From Parasediminibacterium sp046546515 (GTDB lineage Bacteria; Bacteroidota; Bacteroidia; Chitinophagales; Chitinophagaceae): a DNA stretch of 64,000 nucleotides. The DNA is taken from contig NZ_JBKHKJ010000023.1 of the NCBI RefSeq assembly GCF_046546515.1, positions 1 to 64,000 of the forward strand, in the 5' to 3' direction. Of the stretch, positions 50,838 through 59,739 are shown piece by piece; positions within the stretch are counted from its first letter, which is position 1; each line of letters begins with the position of its first letter. The position numbers were made by a program, and so were the translations under genes. The notes under the pieces are model-generated. The model searched no databases. It saw only the letters and a list, made by a program, of their open reading frames with translations, and had not been told where the DNA came from.

Positions 50838-51968
50838 TTATCCAAAAATCCACTTTACCTGTTGTTTGGCATTTGCTTCGTTGTTAAACATGCCAGCTAA
50901 TATTTTTTTCCGCAATGTAATTTCCTCTGTAGTAAAAGGCTGGTTTTTCAATTGCAATACAATATTGGCAAAAACGTTGGCATTGCTACCAATATGGCAA
51001 GCAGCTTCTAACCCACTACCAACTACTGTTGCTTCGTTTACTAGGCAATGCCGCCCATTGTACAAAGCATTCAATAATTTTAGCTTAATACCGCTGCTGT
51101 GGTAAGATGGCAGGATGTTGATATGTGCTTTGGCAATCATTTCCTGCATTTCTTTTTCATCAGGGTTGGCTACAAGGCAGGTATGTTTTTGCTCATGAGC
51201 CAATTCCTCTAATTTTTTTGATGGTTTTTTGCCAGTAATTACCAATGGTACTTTTATTTTACTAAATACTTCTTGTATTAGCCAAATGGCTGCCTGTTCA
51301 TTTACATCCACGCTTAAATCTGCTTGGTAAAGGCAAAAATGGCCAATACCCTCCAAGCAGTTCACTTCCCAGTTTGGTGGCAGGTAGAGCGGTAGGTAAT
51401 CTATGGTTTTGCAGCCAAGCTCGTTTCTATAAACAGCTACATCTTTCTCTGTAACGCCCCAAAATGCCGTGGCTTTTGAAACGATTGATTGTTCATATTT
51501 TTTTAGCAGCCGGCTTTCCCAGTAATAATATATTTTTTTAAGAGGGGAGGAGGCGTGGTGGAACAATTCATGATAATACTGGTACTCCACATTGTGTACC
51601 CGTACAAATTTTTTCCTCCCTGCAAAACGAGGGTCAGCCAGTAGGTAAGTGCAGTGGATGCCCTCCATGAAAATAGGGTAATCATCGTTCAATAAATTAT
51701 TAAATAACAATTCGTTTTTCCTGCTGGCAACAATATACGGGAAGCGGCTCGAAATGCCCTTATGGCCTTCTTGGCGTTTATAATAGTTTACAGATGCGCA
51801 ATACTTATTCAATTCTTCCTGCTCACCCCGTCCATATTCAAAGCAATGCAGGTGAATTTTTACGCCCTGTGCCTGCAGGGCAGGCAGCTTGTAAAACAAA
51901 TCAAATACACCTCCGTAATCTACCGGGTAAGGTACATTGAGCGTAATAATATGTAGGTGTTTTTCCAA
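50838..51968 (-). CDS. Glycosyltransferase, GT4-like
   Basis: 376 residues, GT-B type. HIITLNVPYPVDYGGVFDLF is the N-terminal glycine-rich loop, KFVRVHNVEYQYYHEL an acceptor-domain helix, and PLVITGKKPSKKLEEL plus HINILPSYHSSGIKLKLLNAL the nucleotide-sugar domain. It resembles mannosyl- or glucosyltransferases of exopolysaccharide clusters. The stop codon falls in an AT-rich heptad string (50814-50840). Adjacent to another glycosyltransferase gene on the same strand, 227 bp away. Confidence 0.8.
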   Translation of the reverse strand: MEKHLHIITLNVPYPVDYGGVFDLFYKLPALQAQGVKIHLHCFEYGRGEQEELNKYCASVNYYKRQEGHKGISSRFPYIVASRKNELLFNNLLNDDYPIFMEGIHCTYLLADPRFAGRKKFVRVHNVEYQYYHELFHHASSPLKKIYYYWESRLLKKYEQSIVSKATAFWGVTEKDVAVYRNELGCKTIDYLPLYLPPNWEVNCLEGIGHFCLYQADLSVDVNEQAAIWLIQEVFSKIKVPLVITGKKPSKKLEELAHEQKHTCLVANPDEKEMQEMIAKAHINILPSYHSSGIKLKLLNALYNGRHCLVNEATVVGSGLEAACHIGSNANVFANIVLQLKNQPFTTEEITLRKKILAGMFNNEANAKQQVKWIFG

Positions 51969-52027
51969 AATAAACAGATGGGTATATCAATGATTGAATA
52001 ATTTTCTACTACTCACCGTATCGAATA

Positions 52028-52165
52028 TGCTTTTTAGCCACAAAGGCACAAAAACACGAAGCAAGACAAGTGTTAAAAGATATTGATAACATCTTTTTTC
52101 TTCTTTTTTTCTTCCTTAAAACTTTGTGCCTCTTTGAGTCTTTGTGCCTTAGTGGCAGATTAAAC
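52028..52165. repeat. Palindromic TTTGTGCC dispersed repeat
   Basis: TTAGCCACAAAGGCACAAAA then ACACGAAG (52036-52063) and ACTTTGTGCCTCTTTGAGTC then TTTGTGCCTTAGTGGCAG (52122-52160) form an imperfect inverted pair around A/T-rich DNA. Closely similar to 57236-57391. Confidence 0.7.
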
Positions 52166-52194
52166 AAACTTGCACTTGAGTAGCAACATTCTTT

Positions 52195-53289
52195 TTAATT
52201 TTCAAATACTGCTTTCCAAAATGCAATCAATTTTTTTTCCTCTTGCCCCCAGTTAAGTATCCCAGAGGCATTAATTGCGTTCTTCTCCAATTCATTATAC
52301 AATACATTGTTTTGTAATAGTTTGTTCACTGCGACGGCAATTGTTTCCTCTCTTGTGTTGTGAATAAGATAGGCAAACGGGTGGTCTTTGATGATGGCTG
52401 CATATTCAGGGTAACCAACGCAAACCTGTGGTATGCCTGCCATCATATAATCGAAAAAGCGGTTGGCCAAGGAATAATATTGGTTCAGGCCAGTATCTTC
52501 AAACAGCATCATGCCTATATGGCATTGCTGTGTAAGCGGTTGCAATGCAGCGGGTGCTACAGCTCCTTTAAAAATGACTTTATCCTCTACAGCATGTTCT
52601 TTTGCCAGTTCCATTGCCTGGGTTAAGAAATTGCCAACGCCACAAATTAAAAGCGTAGCGTTTATTTGCTTCATGGCAGGGATAAGGGTTTCAAAACTTC
52701 TCCCTTCGTTCACGGCTCCTTGGTAAATAAGGGTAGGTGTTGCAAATTTTTCAACTTTAGCTAATGTTTGTTGGGTGGGGAGGTTCCTTACTATTTCATA
52801 GTCCGCAGCATACCTCCTGTTCAATTCTTGCTTTATAAAAAAGTTCACCGTATAGCCATGCCGGAACCTAGGCACTGCAAACCGCTCTATAGCCAACCAA
52901 ACCTTGTGTATAAGCGGGCGGGTAACAATTTCTTTTTGTTCTGTAAACAATTCGTGTGCATCGTAAATCCTTTTCTTTTTGCGAATGGTAGAGGCAAGGT
53001 AGCAAGGCATGATGGTGTCTAAATCAATGGCACAAAACGCATCAGCCTTGGCAAATAACAGATAGATGAAAAGCCGAAGGTTGTATTCAGTATAAAATAA
53101 AATACCTTTTGAAAAAAAACAGTATAAGCGTTTTTGGGCAAATGACTGTAGCTTTAAATCAGTTGAATTGTTTAGTTTCCTGCCAATAAGCACTGTTTCA
53201 TAGCCAGCCTGTGAAAGCGACGTGCAAATGCGCTGCATCCGCTGGTCATAAGTTAAATCATTGGTAACTGTTAATAAAATACGAGGCAA
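52195..53289 (-). CDS. Glycosyltransferase, GT4-like
   Basis: 364 residues. N-terminal ILLTVTNDLTYDQRMQRICT (the loop of this Bacteroidota GT group), AFCAIDLDTIMPCYLAS and RIYDAHELFTEQ. C-terminal PTLIYQGAVNEGRSFETLI, VIFKGAVAPAALQPLTQQC and IGMMLFEDTGLNQYYSLANRFFDYM, with the glutamate-containing donor site. It probably acts in the same surface-glycan process as the neighbouring transferase. Confidence 0.86.
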   Translation of the reverse strand: MPRILLTVTNDLTYDQRMQRICTSLSQAGYETVLIGRKLNNSTDLKLQSFAQKRLYCFFSKGILFYTEYNLRLFIYLLFAKADAFCAIDLDTIMPCYLASTIRKKKRIYDAHELFTEQKEIVTRPLIHKVWLAIERFAVPRFRHGYTVNFFIKQELNRRYAADYEIVRNLPTQQTLAKVEKFATPTLIYQGAVNEGRSFETLIPAMKQINATLLICGVGNFLTQAMELAKEHAVEDKVIFKGAVAPAALQPLTQQCHIGMMLFEDTGLNQYYSLANRFFDYMMAGIPQVCVGYPEYAAIIKDHPFAYLIHNTREETIAVAVNKLLQNNVLYNELEKNAINASGILNWGQEEKKLIAFWKAVFEN

Positions 53290-53760
53290 TTTGTTGATGG
53301 TTTAAAAATGAATTGCAGTCTCATTTGGAACAATCGCAAATATATACCCACAACACATTGGCATAAAAGTTTTTTGGAAATAAAGTAAATGAAGAAGAGG
53401 ACTAAATAAGAAAATGAAACTTCATAAAGTTTTTTTGAATAAAATTCTAATCAAATCCAATTGTAATAAAATGGTTGTAATAAATAAAATTATTGCAGAA
53501 ATTTTATTACAGCTTTGTAATATTTATTTTCTAATTATTTGTTTTATTGCAGAAAAATTATTACAGTTGATTTAAACTTTTTTTATTCAATAAAATTTAA
53601 TAGCAATGTTGCTTATTTTAGTCAATTGGTTTTTCAAAAAATAAGATTAGCTGCTTCAAATTTTTTATTCTTCTTTCTTCCCTTCGTGCTACTTTGCGTC
53701 TTTGAGATTTTGTGGCTATTAAATACGTTATCAACATTGTTCAAAAAAATAGTTTGTTAA
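53290..53760. other. AT-rich region with two 23-bp direct repeats
   Basis: TTATTGCAGAAATTTTATTA then CAG at 53490-53512, and TTATTGCAGAAAAATTATTA then CAG at 53544-53566, 54 bp apart. TTGTAATAAA also occurs twice (53461, 53475). A TTTGTGCC-type dispersed repeat lies at 53676-53725. No gene. Confidence 0.5.
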
Positions 53761-53763
53761 ATA

Positions 53764-53794
53764 TTGCGTACTTTACTTAAAACACTTACATTTG
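53764..53794 (+). promoter_or_regulatory. rpsO promoter
   Basis: TTG (53764-53766), a 20-bp spacer and TACATTTG (53787-53794), an exact Bacteroidota -7 box. It predicts a leader of about 45 bases before rpsO. Confidence 0.7.
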
Positions 53795-53816
53795 CAGCCA
53801 TAAAAAAAATGACAAA

Positions 53817-53834
53817 AGGCAATACCGTTTGCCT
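53817..53834 (+). promoter_or_regulatory. Hairpin in the rpsO leader
   Basis: AGGCAA and TTGCCT pair over six bases around TACCGT, 14 bp before the ATG. S15 represses its own mRNA through leader structures in other bacteria, so this is a candidate site. No consensus is shared. Confidence 0.35.
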
Positions 53835-53848
53835 AAAACGTAAATACA

Positions 53849-54118
53849 ATGGCAATTACTAAAGAAAAAAAAGAAAGCATCTTTACCCAATATGGTGGTG
53901 CTGCAACCAACACAGGTTCTACAGAAGCGCAAGTAGCCTTATTAACTGAACGTATCCTTGATATTAGCAAGCACTTGCAAGCTAATAAAAAAGATTTCTC
54001 TAGCCAACGTGGCTTGATACATTTAGTAGGCGAGCGTAAAAGTTTGTTGAGTTACTTGCAAAAGACCGATTTGATGGGCTACCGTGCCTTGATTGAAAAA
54101 TTAGGTTTAAGAAAATAA
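53849..54118 (+). CDS. rpsO: 30S ribosomal protein S15
   Basis: 89 residues, the normal size: ITKEKKESIFTQYGGAATNT, GSTEAQVALLTERI, KDFSSQRGLIHLVGERKSLL and YLQKTDLMGYRALIEKLGLRK. It binds 16S rRNA helices 20-22. Followed by a terminator and pnp, the same rpsO-pnp order as in many bacteria. Confidence 0.97.
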   Translation: MAITKEKKESIFTQYGGAATNTGSTEAQVALLTERILDISKHLQANKKDFSSQRGLIHLVGERKSLLSYLQKTDLMGYRALIEKLGLRK

Positions 54119-54187
54119 TTCCTTATCCCCTTTACAAAGGGGGGTTTGGAGACATTCATATACACCAAGAAAAGTCTTGGCTATATG

Positions 54188-54226
54188 CAAATCCCAACTT
54201 CTCAACGATGTTGGGATTTGTGTTTT
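54188..54226 (+). terminator. Terminator between rpsO and pnp
   Basis: CAAATCCCAAC (54188-54198) and GTTGGGATTTG (54210-54220), then a T-rich run. It probably allows partial read-through into pnp. Confidence 0.8.
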
Positions 54227-54320
54227 TGTTCTATTTTGCTAACCCATATTCACATAATTTGTATTTGCCAATGGTTTTGTTTTGCAGGCCTTCGCTCTTA
54301 CATCTTCAATTTCATTAATA

Positions 54321-56456
54321 ATGTTATCACAACCTATACAATCTAGTTTTCTACTGCCTGATGGTTCCGAAGTAATCATCGAAACAGGCAAAATGGCACG
54401 CCAGGCCGATGGTTCTGTTACCGTGCGCCAAGGCAATTGCATATTATTGGCAACTGTTGTCGCTAATAAAGACCCAAAAGAAGGTCAGGATTTCTTCCCT
54501 TTGAGTGTTGATTACCAGGAAAAATTTGCTGCAGCTGGCCGCATCCCCGGTTCTTTTTTCAAGCGTGAAGCACGTTTGAACGACTACGAAATTTTAACCA
54601 GCCGTTTGATAGACAGGGCATTGCGCCCTCTGTTCCCAGAAGATTATTTGTGCGATGTACAAGTATTAATCAGCCTTATTTCCAGCGACCCTGAAGTAAT
54701 GCCAGATGCATTGGCTTGTTTAGCAGCCTCGGCAGCTTTAGCAGTTTCTGACATACCTGTAAAGGAAATTATTTCAGAAGTACGTATTGGCCGCATAAAC
54801 GGAAAATTTGTAGTAAACCCTACAAGGTCTCAATTAGAAAAGGCCGACATGGAATTTATCATCGCAGCAACTGAAATGAACCTGATGATGGTAGAAGGAG
54901 AAGCAAAAGAATGCAGCGAGGAAGACCTTATTAAAGCATTGGAACTAGCGCACGATGCTATCCGTGTACAAATAAAAGCACAGGAAAAATTAAAGGAACT
55001 AAAAGGTATCACTACCAAAAGGGATTATAAAAAACCTGTTGAAGACCTTGATATAAAAGCTAAAGTTGAAGCTTTTGCAAAAGACAAAATCTACGAAATT
55101 TCCCGCAAAGGCTCTGCAAAACATGAAAGAAGCGATGCGTACAGTGCATTGAAAGATGAACTGATTGGTAGCTTAGGCACAGAAATTACGGATGTTCAAA
55201 AGAAATTGGCCAAAAAATACTACGCCGATTTGCAGTGGGAAGTAGTAAGGAGCATGATAATAGACGACCGTTTCCGTTTGGATGGAAGGAAGCTAGACGA
55301 AGTGCGCCCATTGGCCATGGAAGTAGATATTTTGCCTGGGCCACATGGTTCTTCTTTGTTTACCCGTGGTGAAACACAATCACTTACATCGGTTACCTTC
55401 GGTACGCCATTAGATGAACTGCTGGTAGAAAGCGCAGCAAAATCTGTTGACAGCAAATTTTACCTTCATTATAATTTCCCTCCGTTCAGCACAGGTGAAG
55501 TAAAAATGATGCGTGGCCAAAGCCGCCGCGAAGTTGGGCATGGCAACCTTGCCCAACGTTCTCTAAAACAAATGATGCCAGATAGCAGCACTTATGCTTA
55601 TACAGTACGTATTGTAAGCGATATTTTAGAAAGCAATGGGTCATCATCTATGGCTACTGTTTGTGCAGGTTCGCTTGCATTGATGGACGCTGGTGTGCCA
55701 ATACCAAAACACGTTAGTGGCGTGGCAATGGGGTTGATTACCCGTGAGGACAACAAATATGCTATCCTTACAGATATTTTGGGTGATGAAGACCATTTGG
55801 GCGACATGGACTTTAAAGTAACAGGTACCCGTGAAGGTATTTGCGGCGTGCAGATGGATATTAAAGTTGATGGATTGAGCATGGATGTAATGCGTGAAGC
55901 ATTAAACCAAGCCCGCGCTGGCCGCTTGCATATATTGGATGCCATGTACGAAGCGATGCCGACTGCCCGTGAAGAAGTAAAATCTCATGCGCCTCGCGTA
56001 ATTAAAATTAGCATTGATAAAGAATATATTGGTGCTGTGATAGGGCCAGGTGGCAAAATAATACAAGAAATACAAAAAGAAACAGGCACTACTATTAATA
56101 TTGAAGAAGTAGGCAATAGGGGTGAAGTAAGCATTTTCTCCAGCAGCAAAGAAGCCGTGGAAAAAGCACTGAACTGGATTAAAGGCATAGTGATGGTGCC
56201 TGAAGTAGGTACTGAATATGAAGGTACTGTAAAAAGCATTAAGGAATTTGGTGCTTTTGTAGAATTCCTACCTAAGAAAGAAGGCTTGCTACACATAAGT
56301 GAAATAAGCTGGAAACGCTTGGAAACAATGGAAGGTGTGCTGAAAGAGGGCGACAAGGTAAAAGTGAAGTTAATGGAAATTGACCCACGTACTGGCAAAT
56401 TCAAGCTAAGCCGCAAGGCATTGCTGCCAAGGCCTGATGCAACTGCAAAGGCATAA
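54321..56456 (+). CDS. pnp: Polyribonucleotide nucleotidyltransferase
   Basis: 3'-5' phosphorolytic RNase. Start chosen at 54321 (MLSQPIQSSFLLPDGSEVII): the frame opens 39 bp earlier, but family alignment begins here. Two RNase PH domains (the second with FSTGEVKMMRGQSRREVGHG), a KH domain (IGAVIGPGGKIIQEIQ) and an S1 domain (GTVKSIKEFGAFVEFLPKKE) occur in the standard order. 711 residues. Normal in every part I can see; the trimer works in mRNA decay. Own terminator at 56478. Confidence 0.97.
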   Translation: MLSQPIQSSFLLPDGSEVIIETGKMARQADGSVTVRQGNCILLATVVANKDPKEGQDFFPLSVDYQEKFAAAGRIPGSFFKREARLNDYEILTSRLIDRALRPLFPEDYLCDVQVLISLISSDPEVMPDALACLAASAALAVSDIPVKEIISEVRIGRINGKFVVNPTRSQLEKADMEFIIAATEMNLMMVEGEAKECSEEDLIKALELAHDAIRVQIKAQEKLKELKGITTKRDYKKPVEDLDIKAKVEAFAKDKIYEISRKGSAKHERSDAYSALKDELIGSLGTEITDVQKKLAKKYYADLQWEVVRSMIIDDRFRLDGRKLDEVRPLAMEVDILPGPHGSSLFTRGETQSLTSVTFGTPLDELLVESAAKSVDSKFYLHYNFPPFSTGEVKMMRGQSRREVGHGNLAQRSLKQMMPDSSTYAYTVRIVSDILESNGSSSMATVCAGSLALMDAGVPIPKHVSGVAMGLITREDNKYAILTDILGDEDHLGDMDFKVTGTREGICGVQMDIKVDGLSMDVMREALNQARAGRLHILDAMYEAMPTAREEVKSHAPRVIKISIDKEYIGAVIGPGGKIIQEIQKETGTTINIEEVGNRGEVSIFSSSKEAVEKALNWIKGIVMVPEVGTEYEGTVKSIKEFGAFVEFLPKKEGLLHISEISWKRLETMEGVLKEGDKVKVKLMEIDPRTGKFKLSRKALLPRPDATAKA

Positions 56457-56477
56457 AAGGAATATACGATTATATGC

Positions 56478-56510
56478 AAAGCCCGTGCTATTTTGTGCGG
56501 GCTTTTTGTT
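56478..56510 (+). terminator. Terminator of pnp
   Basis: AAAGCCCG and CGGGCTTT stem with a TGCTATTTTGTG loop, followed by Ts. The next 320 bp (to 56830) are AT-rich without recognisable features. Confidence 0.8.
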
Positions 56511-56830
56511 TTAGATATTTGGGTCAGGATTGGCGGTTGTAATAATTTATGTTACAGTGATTGGAATTTAGCTAAAAAATTATCTGCTTTATTTGTTTTT
56601 ATTCAAATTTTTATTTGTTTTATTTGCCAATTATATATCTTTAGTATTCAAACAATTGAGTCCACTATCGATTGTTTGAGTACTAAATAAATATCCTGAT
56701 GAAATATACACCAAGTTGTAGCACTAAATGCTATAAATATAGGCTAGGGGTTATTATTAGTAGTGTACATTTTTGAAATCATTTTGTTATTTTTAAGTAT
56801 TACGATAAACCCCTTAAACGACGCGAGAGA

Positions 56831-57229
56831 ATGGAATTGCAAGTACTAATTGTAGATGATAGCGATATTGTTGTTTTTTTACATACAGAGATATTGGCAC
56901 TAAGTGGATTGTCAGAAAATCCTTTATCGGCCATCAATGGGCAAATGGCATTGCAAATGCTTTCAGAAAATAAAAAAAATGACCCATACTTAATACTGCT
57001 CGACATAAATATGCCTGTAATGGATGGGTGGGGTTTTCTTGAAGGGCTGCAAAACCAACCTGATTTACCACCTGTGTATGTAGTAATGGTAACATCATCC
57101 ATTGATATGCGGGACAAGCAAAAAGCCACTAAATACCCACACGTAATTGGCTTTTTTGAAAAACCATTGAGCATGGAAGATTGTAAAAATGTAAGGGGGC
57201 TGAAACCGATAAAGGCATTTTTTGAATAA
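56831..57229 (+). CDS. Single-domain response regulator
   Basis: 132 residues made only of a receiver domain: VLIVDDSD (D9, D10), phospho-acceptor LLDINMPVMDGW (D58), VMVTSS (T88) and FFEKPLS (K111), all key residues intact. No output domain, so it would act by protein contact in a phosphorelay or on a motor or enzyme. No kinase in the neighbourhood. The gap to the next gene holds a dispersed palindromic repeat. Confidence 0.92.
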   Translation: MELQVLIVDDSDIVVFLHTEILALSGLSENPLSAINGQMALQMLSENKKNDPYLILLDINMPVMDGWGFLEGLQNQPDLPPVYVVMVTSSIDMRDKQKATKYPHVIGFFEKPLSMEDCKNVRGLKPIKAFFE

Positions 57230-57235
57230 AAATAG

Positions 57236-57391
57236 GTTAGCCATAAAGTCTCAAAATACAAAGAAGCATAAATAAAAATAGGTTAAAGGGATTGATAACA
57301 TACTTTTTCTTTTTTTTTCTTTTCATCTTCTTGCCTTAAAACTTTGTGCCTCTTTGCGTCTTCGAGCCTTTGTGGCAGATTAACCAAACTT
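57236..57391. repeat. Palindromic TTTGTGCC dispersed repeat
   Basis: TTAGCCATAAAGTCTCAAAA then TACAAAGAAGCATAAA near the left, and ACTTTGTGCCTCTTTGCGTC then TTCGAGCCTTTGTGGCAG (57341-57379) at the right. Between them is A/T-rich DNA with TTGATAACAT, as in 52028-52165. Confidence 0.65.
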
Positions 57392-57466
57392 ACACATGCG
57401 TAATAGCCATTTTTCCATTTCTATAAAAAGAAAAAAATCATATATTTATAGCCAATATATTGGCTT

Positions 57467-58426
57467 ATGAAAAAGATTGGTATCCTTTATGGCAAGGAAC
57501 GTAGTTTTCCCGAGGCATTGATAGCCACTATCAATAGCAAAAATATAGAAGGTATTGTAGCCGAGCCTGTACTGATAAGCAAAGTGATGCAGGGCGAAGC
57601 TTCTGGCTATGCTGTAATTATAGACAGGATAAGCCAGGACGTGCCTTTTTACCGTGCTTTTCTTAAAAATGCAGCAGTTAGTGGTACTGTTGTTATCAAC
57701 AACCCTTTTTGGTTCAGTGCCGATGAAAAGTTTTTCAATAATTGCCTCGCTACAAAAATTGGTGTACCCGTGCCAAAAACAGTGATACTTCCTTCCCATC
57801 AACTACCTGACGACACTTCTGCCCAATCGTTTAGCAACCTTGCTTACCCACTGGAATGGGAGTCTATTTTTAATTATGTAGGCTTCCCTGCTTATATGAA
57901 GCCTTTTGCAGGTGGCGGCTGGAAAAATGTGTACCGTGTTGAAAACAAGGCCGATTTCTTTAAAAAACATACAGAGACAGGTCAGTTGGTAATGCTGCTG
58001 CAGGAAGAAATTGTTTTTGAAGAATATTACCGATGCTATTGTATTGGCGGCAAGCATGTGCGCATAATGCCTTATGAGCCACGCAACCCTCATCATTTGC
58101 GGTATCAGGCTACTTTTGTGCCAACCCCAGAAAAACTGGCAGAAATGGAAACCATAGTGCTGAAAATAAATGCTTGGTTGGGGTACGACTTTAACACGGT
58201 TGAGCTGGCCTTGCGTGATGGCGTACCCTATGCAATAGATTTTTGCAACCCATCACCAGATGCAGATAAAAACAGCGTTGGCGAAGCCAATTTTGAATGG
58301 GTAGTAGAAACTGCTGCCAACTTTGCCATAGAAAAAGCATTGGCACAAGGTGATGGCAAAGACCACTCTACCTGGGGGGAATATGTAAAACACTCTTCTA
58401 AGGGAGTTATAAATTATGAATTATAA
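57467..58426 (+). CDS. ATP-grasp family protein
   Basis: 319 residues. An N-terminal preATP-grasp region (IGILYGKERSFPEALI), then the ATP-grasp fold: YMKPFAGGGWKNVYRV (ATP-binding lysine and glycine loop), VMLLQEEIVFEEYYRCY and the metal-binding VELALRDGVPYAIDFCNPSPDADK. Such enzymes join a carboxylate to an amine or thiol. The next gene, 87 bp on, is a YbdK-like carboxylate-amine ligase, which makes a two-enzyme peptide-bond-forming module likely. The product is unknown. The C-terminal INYEL and stop come from an AT-rich heptad repeat string. Confidence 0.85.
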   Translation: MKKIGILYGKERSFPEALIATINSKNIEGIVAEPVLISKVMQGEASGYAVIIDRISQDVPFYRAFLKNAAVSGTVVINNPFWFSADEKFFNNCLATKIGVPVPKTVILPSHQLPDDTSAQSFSNLAYPLEWESIFNYVGFPAYMKPFAGGGWKNVYRVENKADFFKKHTETGQLVMLLQEEIVFEEYYRCYCIGGKHVRIMPYEPRNPHHLRYQATFVPTPEKLAEMETIVLKINAWLGYDFNTVELALRDGVPYAIDFCNPSPDADKNSVGEANFEWVVETAANFAIEKALAQGDGKDHSTWGEYVKHSSKGVINYEL

Positions 58427-58440
58427 GTTATGAATTATAC
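58403..58440. repeat. AAATTATGAATTATAAG repeat string at an ORF end
   Basis: TTATAAATTATGAATTATAA then GTTATGAATTATAC: AT-rich heptads that encode the last residues of the ATP-grasp gene. A TTTGTGCTGCTTTGAGCC-type dispersed repeat follows at 58455-58490. Confidence 0.55.
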
Positions 58441-58513
58441 ATGTGAGTGTTTGTTTTGTGCTGCTTTGAGCCTTTGAGGCTTAGTGGCAACATATAATTA
58501 TAAAATAAAAGCC

Positions 58514-59617
58514 ATGAATTACAATGACTTTACAATAGGCATCGAGGAAGAATACATGGTATTAGACCCCGAAACAAGGGAACTGAAAAGCCATGAGCAA
58601 CGTATTGTGGCCGAGGGGCAAAAACTGTTGAAAGACAAAGTGAAAGCCGAGATGCACCAGGCTGTTGTGGAAGTAGGCACTGACATTTGCAAAAACATTG
58701 ACGAGGCATTGATAGACGTAGCAAGCCTGCGTGGGCACATTGCAGAGATAGCTGGCAACATGGGGCTATGGGTAGGTGCCAGTGGCACGCACCCTTTTAG
58801 CCATTGGAACAGCCAATTGATTACCGACAACATACGCTACCATGAAATAGTGAACGAACTACAAGAAGCCGCACGTAGCAACCTCATTTTTGGCCTGCAT
58901 GTACATGTTGGCATCACTAACCGAAAATTGGCTATACATATTGCCAACACAGCACGCTATTTTTTGCCGCATGTGTATGCGTTAAGCACTAACTCGCCAT
59001 TTTGGATTGGCAGGAAAACGGGTTATAAATCGTACAGGTCAAAAATTTTTGACAAATTCCCTCGCACGGGCATACCAGAATATTTTGAAAGCATAGAAGC
59101 GTATGACAATTACGTGAGCCTGCTTGTAAAAACCAATTGTATAGACAATGCAAAGAAAATATGGTGGGATGTAAGGGTGCACCCTTTTTTCAATACAATA
59201 GAATTTAGGGTTTGCGACGTACCTATGACTATCAATGAAACCCTTGCCATTGCTGCGCTTTTCCAGGCAATTTGTGCAAAGCTTTACAAACTTAGGAATC
59301 AAAACCTAAACTTTATTGTTTATCAAAGGGCCTTGATTAATGAGAATAAATGGCGCGCCAGCAGATATGGCATAGACGGCAGCCTGATAGATTTTGGCAA
59401 GGAAACAGAAGTGCCCACACGCCAATTGATACTGGAACTGCTAGACTTTGTGGACGATGTGGTAGATGATTTGGGCAGCCGCCACGTAATAAATAACATA
59501 CAAGCTCTGATGGACAAAGGCACAGGGGCAGATAGGCAATTAAAGGTATTTGAAGAAACCAACAGCTTGATTAGCGTGGTTGACTATATTAATAGTCAAT
59601 TTTTAACAGCAGATTAA
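58514..59617 (+). CDS. YbdK-type carboxylate-amine ligase
   Basis: Start at MNYNDFTIGIEEEYMVLD (58514); the preceding in-frame ATG (58484) adds ten residues from a repeat region. The GCS2 superfamily signature GIEEEYMVLDP, EMHQAVVEVGTDIC, HVHVGI and DVRVHPFFNTIEFRVCDVP are all present. 367 residues, close to E. coli YbdK, which has weak glutamate-cysteine ligase activity. It follows an ATP-grasp gene with the same orientation. Confidence 0.93.
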   Translation: MNYNDFTIGIEEEYMVLDPETRELKSHEQRIVAEGQKLLKDKVKAEMHQAVVEVGTDICKNIDEALIDVASLRGHIAEIAGNMGLWVGASGTHPFSHWNSQLITDNIRYHEIVNELQEAARSNLIFGLHVHVGITNRKLAIHIANTARYFLPHVYALSTNSPFWIGRKTGYKSYRSKIFDKFPRTGIPEYFESIEAYDNYVSLLVKTNCIDNAKKIWWDVRVHPFFNTIEFRVCDVPMTINETLAIAALFQAICAKLYKLRNQNLNFIVYQRALINENKWRASRYGIDGSLIDFGKETEVPTRQLILELLDFVDDVVDDLGSRHVINNIQALMDKGTGADRQLKVFEETNSLISVVDYINSQFLTAD

Positions 59618-59739
59618 TGGATTGCCTGACTAATGAAGATGCCGTTTTTTCATATTGACCAGTTATTTATTATTTTTACAGCATATCAATCTTATTCATA
59701 ACAGGCAGCAAACGCAGTAACTCTAGTATCAAATACTGC

